From NCBI GenBank assembly GCA_035701265.1, contig DASSNU010000008.1:1-64000 (forward strand): a stretch of DNA of 64,000 nucleotides. Reading direction: 5' to 3'. The stretch's first letter is position 1. Every line of letters begins with the position of its first letter. The position numbers were made by a program, and so were the translations under genes. The notes beneath the pieces were generated by a model. The model was not told the DNA's origin. It did no database searches and saw only the letters and a list, made by a program, of their open reading frames with translations. Positions 7,765-15,691 of the stretch are shown piece after piece. Source of the DNA: DASSNU01 sp035701265. GTDB taxonomy: Bacteria > Gemmatimonadota > Gemmatimonadetes > Gemmatimonadales > Gemmatimonadaceae.

Positions 7765-9132
7765 TCACGCGCGTTCCCGGCTCAGTCCGTACCGCTCGAT
7801 CTTCTTGTAGAGGTTGGAGCGCGGCATCTCGAGCGCACGCGCCGTCTCCGACACGTTCCACTCGAACTCCCGCAGCTTGGCCAGCAGGAACGACCGCTCC
7901 GCGCTGGTCTTGAACTCCTCGTACGTACGGCACTCGACCAGAGTGCCAATGCTCGCCTGATCCGTCGCGCGGCGACCGACCAGCCGGTCCACGTCGGCGG
8001 CGGTGATGCGCGGTGCGGACGAGAGGATGAGCAGCCGCTCCACGGTATTGCGGAGCTCGCGAACGTTGCCGGGCCACTCCAGCGACGCCAGCCGCTCCAC
8101 CGCGTCGGGGGTGAAGGTGCGCGGCACCATGCCGTCGTGTGCGGAGAGCAAGCGCACGAAGTGCGCGACGAGCAGCGGGATGTCCTCCCGGCGCTCGCGC
8201 AGCGGCGGCACGGCCACGGGAACCACGTTCAGCCGGTAGTAGAGATCCTCGCGAAACCGGTCGGCGCCGATCTCCTCCTCGAGATTCTTGTTGGTGGCGC
8301 TGAAGACGCGCACATCGACGGACACGGCCTTGGCGCTTCCAATGCGCGTCACCACGCCATCCTCCAGCACGCGCAGCACCTTGGCCTGCGCCGAGAGGCT
8401 CATGTCGCCCACTTCATCCAGGAAGAGCGTGCCGCCGTTCGCCTGCTCGAACTTCCCCGCGCGATCGGCAATGGCGCCGGTGAACGAGCCCTTCATGTGA
8501 CCGAACAGCTCGCTCTCGATCAGCTCGCCCGGAATGGCGGCGCAGTTCACCTCCACGAACGGCTGCGCGGCGCGCGGACTCAGCCGGTGCAGCGCACGCG
8601 CGACGAGCTCCTTTCCCGTACCGTTCTCGCCGGTGATCAGCACGCGCGCCGGGGTGGGCGCCACGCGCTCGATCTTCTCGACCAGCGAGCGGATGGCGAA
8701 GCTGCGCCCCACCAGCTCGTAACGCGACTCGATGCTCTCGCGCAGCCGCGCGTTCTCCTCGTGGAGATCGACGTGCTGCAGCGCATTGCGCAGCGTGACG
8801 AGGATGCGGTCGGTGTCGAGCGGCTTCTCGAGAAAGTCGTACGCGCCCAACTGCGTTGCTTCCACCGCGGTCTGCACCGTCCCGTGGCCGCTGATCATGA
8901 CGACGATCGCTGCCGGATCGAGCTGGCGGATGCGCTTGAGCGCCTCCAGTCCGTCGATCCCCGCCATCTTCACATCCAGAAAGACCAGGTGCGGGCGCCA
9001 GCGCTCGTACTCGGCCAGCGCATCCACCGCCGTACCGACGGTGCGCACCTCGTAGCCCTCGAACTCGAGCAGCTGTCCGAGCGCGCTGCGGATCCCCTGC
9101 TCATCATCGGCGACCAGTACGCGACGCATCAT
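7765..9132 (-). CDS. Sigma-54-dependent NtrC-family response regulator (NtrX-like)
   Basis: A 455-aa three-domain regulator. The receiver spans residues 3-118 with phospho-acceptor Asp53 ('VFLDVKM'). The AAA+ domain has Walker A 'GENGTGKE' (168-175) and the sigma-54 contact loop, here GSFTGA (215-220) instead of GAFTGA. Walker B is 'GGTLFLDEVGDM' (233-244). A Fis-type helix-turn-helix sits at the C-terminus ('NVSETARALEMPRSNLYKKIERYG'). It should activate sigma-54 promoters; rpoN is not in this window. Start ATG 9132 overlaps the upstream stop codon in ATGATGA, so translation is coupled. No kinase is adjacent. The NtrY-like kinase at 37463-41587 is a candidate partner by inference. Confidence 0.93.
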   Translation of the reverse strand: MMRRVLVADDEQGIRSALGQLLEFEGYEVRTVGTAVDALAEYERWRPHLVFLDVKMAGIDGLEALKRIRQLDPAAIVVMISGHGTVQTAVEATQLGAYDFLEKPLDTDRILVTLRNALQHVDLHEENARLRESIESRYELVGRSFAIRSLVEKIERVAPTPARVLITGENGTGKELVARALHRLSPRAAQPFVEVNCAAIPGELIESELFGHMKGSFTGAIADRAGKFEQANGGTLFLDEVGDMSLSAQAKVLRVLEDGVVTRIGSAKAVSVDVRVFSATNKNLEEEIGADRFREDLYYRLNVVPVAVPPLRERREDIPLLVAHFVRLLSAHDGMVPRTFTPDAVERLASLEWPGNVRELRNTVERLLILSSAPRITAADVDRLVGRRATDQASIGTLVECRTYEEFKTSAERSFLLAKLREFEWNVSETARALEMPRSNLYKKIERYGLSRERA

Positions 9133-9779
9133 TGTCCTGTCCGGTACAGCGTCACGCCGCTCGGCGTCGTGCGGATGTCGGCGACGTAGGGGGGCACGGG
9201 AAGCGGGATCCCCTCGCGGCTCACGCCGTCGGGACGTGTCTTCCCGATCAGGCGATCGAGCAGCCGCGGCACCGCCGACGGGGGAACGGTGACGTCGTGC
9301 ACGGCGAGCGATTCCACGCGGAACTCGGCGAGCGACGGCTGCACCATGTGGAGCGTGCCTCCCAGCTCGATCGGTTCCTGGTCGCCGAGCACGCCCGCCA
9401 GCGGCCCGCGCACGGCGCTGCCGCCCAGGTCGCGCGGCGAGATGGTGCCGCGCAGGAGGATCCGGTCGCCCATCACCGCGGCCTCGGTGCCCTTGGTGGA
9501 GGCGGGGAACTGGCGCGAGATCTCGGAGAACACGAACGCCGCGAGATCGGCGGGCGTGATGGAGACGCGCTCCGGCGCGTCGCGCGTACCCAGGCGCTCG
9601 ATGGCGTTGCGCGCGCGGACGGCGCCGGCGCGCGTGAGCGGCTTCCAGGCGGGTGCGCCCCCCGCCGCGCTCACTTCGGCGCGCTCCTCCCGCGCCTGGC
9701 GATCGCGCAGGTACCACCCCGCGGCGAGCGCCACGGCGCCGACGACGATCACGATGAGCACTCCGCGAATGAATCGCAT
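9129..9779 (-). CDS. Membrane-anchored protein of unknown function
   Basis: A 216-aa protein from ATG 9779 ('MRFIRGVLIVIVVGAVALAAGWYLRDRQ'), a single N-terminal signal anchor followed by an extracytoplasmic domain. Conserved-looking stretches are 'ITPADLAAFVFSEISRQFP' and 'GGTLHMVQPSLAEFRVESLAVHDVTVP', the latter resembling a beta-rich lipid- or ligand-binding fold, but I do not recognise the family. It follows thpR with 2 nt between stop and start, and its own stop overlaps the response-regulator start, so it is central to a coupled operon. Confidence 0.75.
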   Translation of the reverse strand: MRFIRGVLIVIVVGAVALAAGWYLRDRQAREERAEVSAAGGAPAWKPLTRAGAVRARNAIERLGTRDAPERVSITPADLAAFVFSEISRQFPASTKGTEAAVMGDRILLRGTISPRDLGGSAVRGPLAGVLGDQEPIELGGTLHMVQPSLAEFRVESLAVHDVTVPPSAVPRLLDRLIGKTRPDGVSREGIPLPVPPYVADIRTTPSGVTLYRTGQ

Positions 9780-9781
9780 GG

Positions 9782-10366
9782 TCAGCCGAGCGCGCGCGCG
9801 GGCGCGCCGAGCGGGGCCGCGTACAGGATGGCGTAGCGCGGGCCGGCAGGAGTGAGCACGCTGGAGACGAGATCCACGCTCGCCACGTCCACCGACGCGC
9901 TGTGCTCCACGCGTTGTGCGGCGCGCGTGAGCGCGAAGCTGTCCTCGCGCGAGAGCGGGCGCTTGATGCGTCCGAGCGTGACGTGCGGCCGGAACGGGCG
10001 CCCCTCCACGTCGTAGCCGAGCATCGCGCATGCACTCTCGATGTCATGCTGCAGCAGCTCGAGCTTGCCGTCGTGCGAGAGTCCCGCCCACACGGAGCGA
10101 GGTCTGCGCAGGTTGGGAAAGGCGCCCACCCCGGCGAAGTGCAAGGTGAGCGGGCGGCCGCGCGCGGCCACATCGGCCACCGTGCGCTGCAGCTCGTCCA
10201 GCCCGCGCGATGTGGGCGCGCCCAGAAACTTGAGGGTGAGGTGCAGCGCGTCTCCGCGCACCCACGTGACCGCTCCGGGAGTCACGCTGCTCCGCAGCGG
10301 AGCGGTGGCCGCGTACAAGGCGTCCCGTACGGGTGGCGGGAAGTTAACCGCGATGAAGAGACGCAC
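9782..10366 (-). CDS. thpR: RNA 2',3'-cyclic phosphodiesterase (2H/LigT family)
   Basis: A 194-aa 2H phosphoesterase with both signature motifs, H42-L-T-L ('LHLTLKFLG') and H128-V-T-L ('RPHVTLGRIK'), and the expected start 'VRLFIAVNFPPPV'. It hydrolyses 2',3'-cyclic phosphate ends of RNA, and some members ligate tRNA halves in vitro; the physiological substrate is not settled. The GTG at 10366 is chosen by family alignment, because the open frame extends 24 codons upstream without similarity. It overlaps the end of the 74-aa gene by 23 bp, which indicates coupled expression. Confidence 0.88.
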   Translation of the reverse strand: MRLFIAVNFPPPVRDALYAATAPLRSSVTPGAVTWVRGDALHLTLKFLGAPTSRGLDELQRTVADVAARGRPLTLHFAGVGAFPNLRRPRSVWAGLSHDGKLELLQHDIESACAMLGYDVEGRPFRPHVTLGRIKRPLSREDSFALTRAAQRVEHSASVDVASVDLVSSVLTPAGPRYAILYAAPLGAPARALG

Positions 10367-10568
10367 CGCCCTCGCCGATGTCGGGGAGCTCCACGGCGAA
10401 GTGCGTGTAGCCGTGTGCCGACGCGATGCGCACGGCATCCGCGCGCAGCGTCTCGTCCTCGAGGCTCACCTCGCCCTGGAGCGTGAGCACCGCCAGCGAC
10501 CCACGGATCTCGACGGTACCCGGCAGCCCGATGGCCGCGAGCGCCCGTTCCAGCCGTTGGACAGTCAT
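10344..10568 (-). CDS. Small protein (74 aa) coupled to larE
   Basis: A 74-aa soluble protein beginning 'MTVQRLERALAAIGLPGTVEIRG' and ending 'AVELPDIGEGGASLHRG'. Its ATG (10568) overlaps the larE stop as ATGA, and its 3' end overlaps thpR by 23 bp. It has an alternating helix/strand pattern but no motif I can name. Its position inside a coupled operon makes it likely to be real. Confidence 0.65.
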   Translation of the reverse strand: MTVQRLERALAAIGLPGTVEIRGSLAVLTLQGEVSLEDETLRADAVRIASAHGYTHFAVELPDIGEGGASLHRG

Positions 10569-11512
10569 GCCGCCGTCACCCCCTCGAGTACGTTGAGCGA
10601 CCCGGAGCGGAAACCGCGCAGATCCACCGCCACGCGCGCGAACCCCGCCTGCCGCACGGCGGAACGGATCGCGCGCATCCCTGCGGGCGAGAGCCAGCGC
10701 CCCAGCTCCGCGCGCGAGAGCTCTACCCGCGCCAACTCTCCATGATGGCGAACGCGCAAGTCCCCCGCGAGCCCGAGCGCGCGCAGGGCACGCTCGGCAC
10801 CCTCCACCTGCCGCAGCCGCGCGTGCGTGACCGGCGTGCCGTAGGGCAGACGCGACGCCAGACACGGGGATGATGGCGCGTCCCACGTGGGCAAGCCGCG
10901 CGCGCGCGACAGGATGCGGATCTCGTCCTTCCCGAGCCCCACGTGGGCGAGCGGCGAGTGCACACCACGCTCACGACCGGCAACGGCTCCCGGACGATGT
11001 CCGCGAACGTCGTCGGCGTTGGTGCCGTCGGCGATGGTCTCGACCCCCTGCTCCGCCGCCCACGCGCGGACGCGCGTCCAGAGCTCCGACTTGCAGAAGT
11101 AGCACCGGTTGGAGGGATTGGCCACGTAGCGCGGATCCGCCATCTCGTGCGTCGCGAGGTCCACCACGCGCACGCCCAGCCGCGCCGCCAGTGCGCGCGC
11201 ATCGGCGTGCTGATCGTCGGCGAGCGATGCCGACGTACCGATCACCGCGACCACGCGCGCGGGCCCGGCCGCGTCCGCGGCGACCGCGGCCAGATACGTG
11301 GAGTCCACCCCGCCGCTGAAGCCGATGGCGAGCGCGGGGTGCGCGTGCGCGCGCAGCCATTCGGCAAGAAGCGCTTCCTTGGCGCGCACCGCATCGGGCA
11401 CGTCTACCGGCTCATCGCCCGCGGCCGCGGCGCTCGCCGGCGCGCCGCGCGACCCGCCGGGCTCCTGCGCACCGGACGGCGGTGTCGCGTCGTGCTCGCT
11501 CACATCACTCAT
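10565..11512 (-). CDS. larE: ATP-dependent sacrificial sulfur transferase LarE
   Basis: A 315-aa PP-loop enzyme. The loop SGGVDST (residues 66-72) activates the nickel-pincer precursor by adenylation. 'NRCYFCKSEL' (Cys137, Cys140) and Cys217 in 'SSPCLASRLPYG' match the LarE family; Cys217 aligns with the cysteine that donates sulfur and becomes dehydroalanine in the Lactobacillus enzyme. About 40 N-terminal residues are an Ala/Gly/Pro-rich extension, so the true start may be internal; there is no clear ribosome site before ATG 11512. It heads an operon with a 74-aa gene and thpR. The larB and larC partners needed for the nickel-pincer cofactor are not in the window. Confidence 0.88.
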   Translation of the reverse strand: MSDVSEHDATPPSGAQEPGGSRGAPASAAAAGDEPVDVPDAVRAKEALLAEWLRAHAHPALAIGFSGGVDSTYLAAVAADAAGPARVVAVIGTSASLADDQHADARALAARLGVRVVDLATHEMADPRYVANPSNRCYFCKSELWTRVRAWAAEQGVETIADGTNADDVRGHRPGAVAGRERGVHSPLAHVGLGKDEIRILSRARGLPTWDAPSSPCLASRLPYGTPVTHARLRQVEGAERALRALGLAGDLRVRHHGELARVELSRAELGRWLSPAGMRAIRSAVRQAGFARVAVDLRGFRSGSLNVLEGVTAA

Positions 11513-11608
11513 GTGTCAAACGTAGCCCGCGCCGCGGGGCGGGCGAAAGTGGGGCGCGCCGCCCACGACTGGCTGGCGAGTGACGTGCACGCTCCGTAGC
11601 TTGGCCGG

Positions 11609-11642
11609 CATCGCACCTGCCCGCGTGGACATCGCACCTGCC
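11609..11642 (+). promoter_or_regulatory. 13-bp direct repeats before the prolyl oligopeptidase gene
   Basis: CATCGCACCTGCC occurs at 11609-11621 and again at 11630-11642. The copies are 21 bp start to start, about two helical turns. The second copy abuts the GGAGG ribosome site (11644-11648) of the gene at 11657. Spacing and position suggest an operator or leader element; no regulator can be named. Confidence 0.45.
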
Positions 11643-11656
11643 TGGAGGACTCACGC

Positions 11657-13888
11657 ATGCGACCCGATCACGCTCCCGCCCGCACCGCGACCTCTCGCCG
11701 CCGCAACCCGGCCCGTGTCGCCGAGCGCTTTCTGCGCCGCCGTGTGGGATTCGCGCTCGCGCTCTCTGCGCTCGGCGTCCTCATCGGTCGTCCGTCACAC
11801 GGGGACGCGCAACGGCTCGACTACCCCGCGGCACGCAAGGGCGACGTGGTGGATGACTATCACGGCACGCGCATCGCCGACCCGTACCGGTGGATGGAAG
11901 ACCTCAATGCGCCGGACGTGGCGCAGTGGGTGGCCGCAGAGAACGCGCTCACGAAGTCGTACATGGCACGCATTCCGTATCGCGACGCGATCAAGAAACG
12001 CATCACCGAGTTGTGGAACTACCCCAAGGTCTCGCTCCCGCAGCGCGAAGGGGGAAAGCTGTTCTTCCGCAAGAACAGCGGACTGCAGCGGCAGTCGGTG
12101 CTGTACGTGCGTGACAGCCTGAACGGCCCGGCGCGCGAGGTGCTGGATCCGAACACGCTCTCTCCCGACGGATCGATCTCCCTCTCCGGCACCTCGCCGT
12201 CGCCGGACGCGCGCTACCTGGCGTACTCGCTCTCCGAGGGCGGCGCCGACTGGCAGCAGGTGCACGTGAAGGACCTGCGCACCGGGCGCGACCTGCCCGA
12301 CACGCTGGAGTGGGTGCGCTTCTCCGGCATCTCGTGGACGCACGATGGACAGGGGTTCTTCTACTCGCGCTTTCCCGCGCGCCCGGATTCGGAGAAGCTG
12401 AGCGCCGCGCTGTCCGACATGAAGTTCTACTATCACCGCCTGGGCACACCGCAGTCGCAGGACCGGCTCATCTACGAGCGTCCGGACCTGCCGGCGTACT
12501 TCATCAACGGCGGTGTGACGGAGGACGGACGCTGGCTGTTGGTGATCATGTCGCGCGGCTCCGATCCGAGCAACCGGCTGCTGGTGGCCGACCTGGGCGA
12601 CCCGATGCACCCGAACGTGGGCGCGCCGCTCCGCGCGCTTGTGGATCGCGATACCGCCAGCTTCAGCCCGCTGGGCACTGTGGGGAACACCCTCTACGTG
12701 CTCACCGATCTCGCCGCGCCCAACCGGCGCATCGTTTCCACGGATCTCTCGGCGGGCGGCGCGCCGCAGTGGCGCACCGTGGTGCCCGAAGGGAAGAACG
12801 CCATCGAGGGCGTGGCGCTGCTGCCGGACCGCTTCGTGATCGAGTACCTGGTGGACGTGAAGAGCGACGTGCGCTTCGTCTCCCTCGATGGGAAGCCGAT
12901 GGGCACGCTCCCCCTGCCGGGCGTGGGCACGCTGGCCGGGATGAGCGCGCGGCAGGACACCCCCGAGCTGTTCTACGGCTTCACGTCGCCGCTCTACGCC
13001 ACCGTCTCCTTCCGCTACGACCTGCGCACAGGAAAGAGCACGAGCGTGGACGACGCGCGTCCCCCCTTCGACCCGAGCCAGTACGAGACGAAGGAGGCGT
13101 TCGCCACGTCCAAGGACGGCACGCGCGTCCCCGTGTTCATCACCATGCGGAAGGGGATGAAGCTCGACGGCTCGCATCCCGCCATGCTGTACGGGTACGG
13201 CGGGTTCGACATCAGCACGACGCCCACGTATCGCACCGATGTCCCGATGTGGCTGGAGCTGGGCGGCATCTGGGTCACGGCGAGCATGCGCGGCGGCGGC
13301 GAGTACGGCGAGGCGTGGCACCATGCCGGCATGCTCGACAAGAAACAGAACGTCTTCGACGATTTCATTGCCGCCGCCGAGTTCCTGGTGAAGGAGGGGT
13401 ATACGTCACCATCGAAGCTCGCGATCAGCGGCGGCTCCAACGGCGGGCTGCTGGTGGGCGCGGTGCTGGAGCAACGTCCCGACCTGTTCGCCGTGGCGCT
13501 CCCCGCGGTGGGCGTGATGGACATGCTGCGCTACGACCGGTTCACCGGCGGGCGCGCATGGGTGCCGGAGTACGGCACGTCGAGTAATCCGGAACAGTTC
13601 GCCTATCTTGTGAAGTACTCGCCGCTGCACAACATCCATGCGGGCACCTGCTATCCGGCCACCTTCGTGACGACCGCCGACCACGACGACCGCGTGGTGC
13701 CGAGCCATTCGTTCAAGTTCACCGCCACGCTGCAGGCAGCGCAGGGGTGCGACAAGCCGGTGCTCATTCGCGTGGAGACGGAGGGGAGCCACGGCTACCG
13801 TCCCACCGACAAGCGGATCGACGAGTTGGCGGACGAGTGGGCGTTCACGGCGTGGAACATGGGACTGCAGGTGGGGGCGACGCCGTAG
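11657..13888 (+). CDS. Prolyl oligopeptidase (family S9A), exported
   Basis: A 743-aa serine peptidase cleaving after proline in short peptides. An N-terminal Arg-rich segment and a hydrophobic stretch end 'SHGDA|QRLDYP', indicating export. The seven-bladed propeller starts at 'DPYRWMEDLNAPDVAQWV'. The C-terminal alpha/beta-hydrolase domain has the nucleophile Ser594 in 'GGSNGG', the Asp in 'DHDDRVVPSHS' and the His in 'EGSHGYRP'. The GGAGG 8 nt before ATG 11657 supports the start. Two 13-bp direct repeats lie in the leader. The last 44 bp overlap the 3' end of comM on the other strand. Confidence 0.94.
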   Translation: MRPDHAPARTATSRRRNPARVAERFLRRRVGFALALSALGVLIGRPSHGDAQRLDYPAARKGDVVDDYHGTRIADPYRWMEDLNAPDVAQWVAAENALTKSYMARIPYRDAIKKRITELWNYPKVSLPQREGGKLFFRKNSGLQRQSVLYVRDSLNGPAREVLDPNTLSPDGSISLSGTSPSPDARYLAYSLSEGGADWQQVHVKDLRTGRDLPDTLEWVRFSGISWTHDGQGFFYSRFPARPDSEKLSAALSDMKFYYHRLGTPQSQDRLIYERPDLPAYFINGGVTEDGRWLLVIMSRGSDPSNRLLVADLGDPMHPNVGAPLRALVDRDTASFSPLGTVGNTLYVLTDLAAPNRRIVSTDLSAGGAPQWRTVVPEGKNAIEGVALLPDRFVIEYLVDVKSDVRFVSLDGKPMGTLPLPGVGTLAGMSARQDTPELFYGFTSPLYATVSFRYDLRTGKSTSVDDARPPFDPSQYETKEAFATSKDGTRVPVFITMRKGMKLDGSHPAMLYGYGGFDISTTPTYRTDVPMWLELGGIWVTASMRGGGEYGEAWHHAGMLDKKQNVFDDFIAAAEFLVKEGYTSPSKLAISGGSNGGLLVGAVLEQRPDLFAVALPAVGVMDMLRYDRFTGGRAWVPEYGTSSNPEQFAYLVKYSPLHNIHAGTCYPATFVTTADHDDRVVPSHSFKFTATLQAAQGCDKPVLIRVETEGSHGYRPTDKRIDELADEWAFTAWNMGLQVGATP

Positions 13889-15536
13889 CGGCCGCGGGCG
13901 TAGCGGCCGCGCGCGGGGACGCTCCGTCCGGCACGGACGCTTGCGCACGCTCCACCCCGGCAGCGCCTGCGCGCGCGGGAGGCGCGTGCGCACGAAGTCC
14001 GTCCGCGACAGGCGCGGTGGCGTGCCCTTCCGCGATCGGCCGGTAGCGCAACGCCTCGGCCACGTGCGATGCCTCGATGCCCTCCGCGCCATCCAGGTCG
14101 GCGATGGTGCGCGCCACGCGTAGCACGCGGTGGTAGCCGCGCGCGGACAGTCGAAGCCGCTCCGCGGCGCGTACGAGCATGGCGCGCGCGTCGGGCGCGA
14201 CGGCGGACTGCGTGTCGAGCCAACGTCCCGGCACGCGCGCGTTCGAGCCGACTCCGCCGAGGGCCCGGTAGCGATGGCGCTGCCGCAGACGCGCCACTTC
14301 GATGCGCGCACGGATCGCCGCCGACGGTTCGCCGCCCGCGGGTGCGCCGAGGGCCTGGAGCGGCATGGCCCCGACGTGCACGTGCAGATCGATCCGGTCG
14401 GAGAGCGGGCCGGAGAGTCGTGCACGGTACCGTGCGATGTCCGCAGCCGTGCACGTACACGGCTGCCGTGCTCCGGGGCCAGCGTGTCCGCACGGGCACG
14501 GATTCGTGGCACCCACGAGGGAGAAGCGCGCGGGAAAGGTGACCGAGGTGGCCGCACGCGAGAGTACCACGCGGCCATCCTCGATGGGCTGTCGCAGCAC
14601 CTCGAGCACCGACCGCGGAAACTCGAGCATCTCGTCCAGGAAGAGCACGCCATGGTGCGCGAGGCTCACCTCGCCGGGGCGCGGCACGCTCCCTCCGCCC
14701 ACCAGTCCGGCCGCCGAGATGGAGTGATGCGGCGCGCGAAAGGGGCGAGCCAAGCCGATGGACGGAGCAGCCGCGAGGAGCCCTGCCACGGAATGCACGG
14801 CGATTACCTCGAGTGCCTCCTCCTCCGTGAGCGGTGGCAGCACGGAGGGAAGACATCGCGCGAGCATGGTCTTCCCCGCCCCGGGCGGTCCCACGAGCAA
14901 CACACCGTGCTCTCCCGCGGCCGCGATCTCGAGCGCGCGCTTGGCGTACGTCTGTCCCACGACATCGGCGAAGTCCGGCGACGCGGGTACGACGGGCGCG
15001 GGCTGCGGCGCCGCGGCGGCGACCAGTGATCCCGCGCGGAGCTGCGCGACCAGCTCGGCCAGCGTCGCCGGCGCCACGAGCGACACGCCGCGCACGAGCG
15101 ATGCTTCTGCCACGTTCGCTGCCGGAAGGACGAGCGCGCCGCCCTTCCGAGCCACGAGCCGCGCGATGGGAAGCGCACCGCGCACCGGCCGCACGGCACC
15201 TTCCAGACCGAGCTCTCCCACGACGGTGATGCCGGCCAGTGCGCCTGGCTCGAGCTGCCGTGTGGCGACGAGGATGCCGAGCGCGATGGGCAGGTCGAAC
15301 GCGGAGCCTTCTTTTCGCACATCAGCTGGCGCGAGATTCACGGTAACGCGCCGCGGCGGGACGGTGAAGCCGGAATTCACCAGCGCGGCACCCACGCGCT
15401 CGCGGCTTTCCTTCACGGCACCGGCGGGCAGCCCGACGATGGTCCACTGCGGCAGGCCGAGCGCGCAGTCCACCTCGACGGTGATCTCGTAGGCATCCAC
15501 GCCCAGGACGGCGGCGGACATCACGGCGGAGAGCAT
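13845..15536 (-). CDS. comM: YifB/ComM family Mg-chelatase-like AAA+ ATPase
   Basis: A 563-aa protein. The N-terminal Lon-protease-like ChlI domain starts 'VMSAAVLGVDAYEITVEVDCALGLP'. An AAA+ domain follows with Walker A 'GPPGAGKTML' and Walker B 'GVLFLDEMLEF', then 'CPCGHAGPGARQPCTCT', the family's cysteine cluster. ComM is a branch-migration helicase that helps integrate DNA during natural transformation. Start ATG 15536 matches family N-termini ('MLSAVMSAAVLG'); a second ATG lies 15 bp in. After the ChlI C-terminal domain ('ALRYRPIAEG') there is an unusual 55-residue Ala/Pro-rich tail, whose codons overlap the oligopeptidase gene tail to tail. Confidence 0.92.
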   Translation of the reverse strand: MLSAVMSAAVLGVDAYEITVEVDCALGLPQWTIVGLPAGAVKESRERVGAALVNSGFTVPPRRVTVNLAPADVRKEGSAFDLPIALGILVATRQLEPGALAGITVVGELGLEGAVRPVRGALPIARLVARKGGALVLPAANVAEASLVRGVSLVAPATLAELVAQLRAGSLVAAAAPQPAPVVPASPDFADVVGQTYAKRALEIAAAGEHGVLLVGPPGAGKTMLARCLPSVLPPLTEEEALEVIAVHSVAGLLAAAPSIGLARPFRAPHHSISAAGLVGGGSVPRPGEVSLAHHGVLFLDEMLEFPRSVLEVLRQPIEDGRVVLSRAATSVTFPARFSLVGATNPCPCGHAGPGARQPCTCTAADIARYRARLSGPLSDRIDLHVHVGAMPLQALGAPAGGEPSAAIRARIEVARLRQRHRYRALGGVGSNARVPGRWLDTQSAVAPDARAMLVRAAERLRLSARGYHRVLRVARTIADLDGAEGIEASHVAEALRYRPIAEGHATAPVADGLRAHAPPARAGAAGVERAQASVPDGASPRAAATPAAATASPPPAVPCSTP

Positions 15537-15691
15537 GCCGCAATGTGCACGGCATGCACGCCGGCGCCGCATCGGTTGCGCGCCACGCGGAGCATCGCGT
15601 TGCGCAGTGCTCGGCGCTCGCTTGCCGGTGCGCTGACGCCCGGCTAACCTCCACACGCACTCGTTCTCACCTCTCGCGTCCGATCACCACC

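Noticed and set aside
5391..7913. 840-codon open frame on the plus strand opposite the aldehyde dehydrogenase
   Set aside because: His/Arg/Ala-rich antisense shadow of a well-supported gene; no family similarity and no ribosome site.
13885..13911. Repeated GTAGCGGCCGCG motif after the oligopeptidase stop
   Set aside because: It is within the Ala-rich codons of the comM tail and is explained by low-complexity coding.
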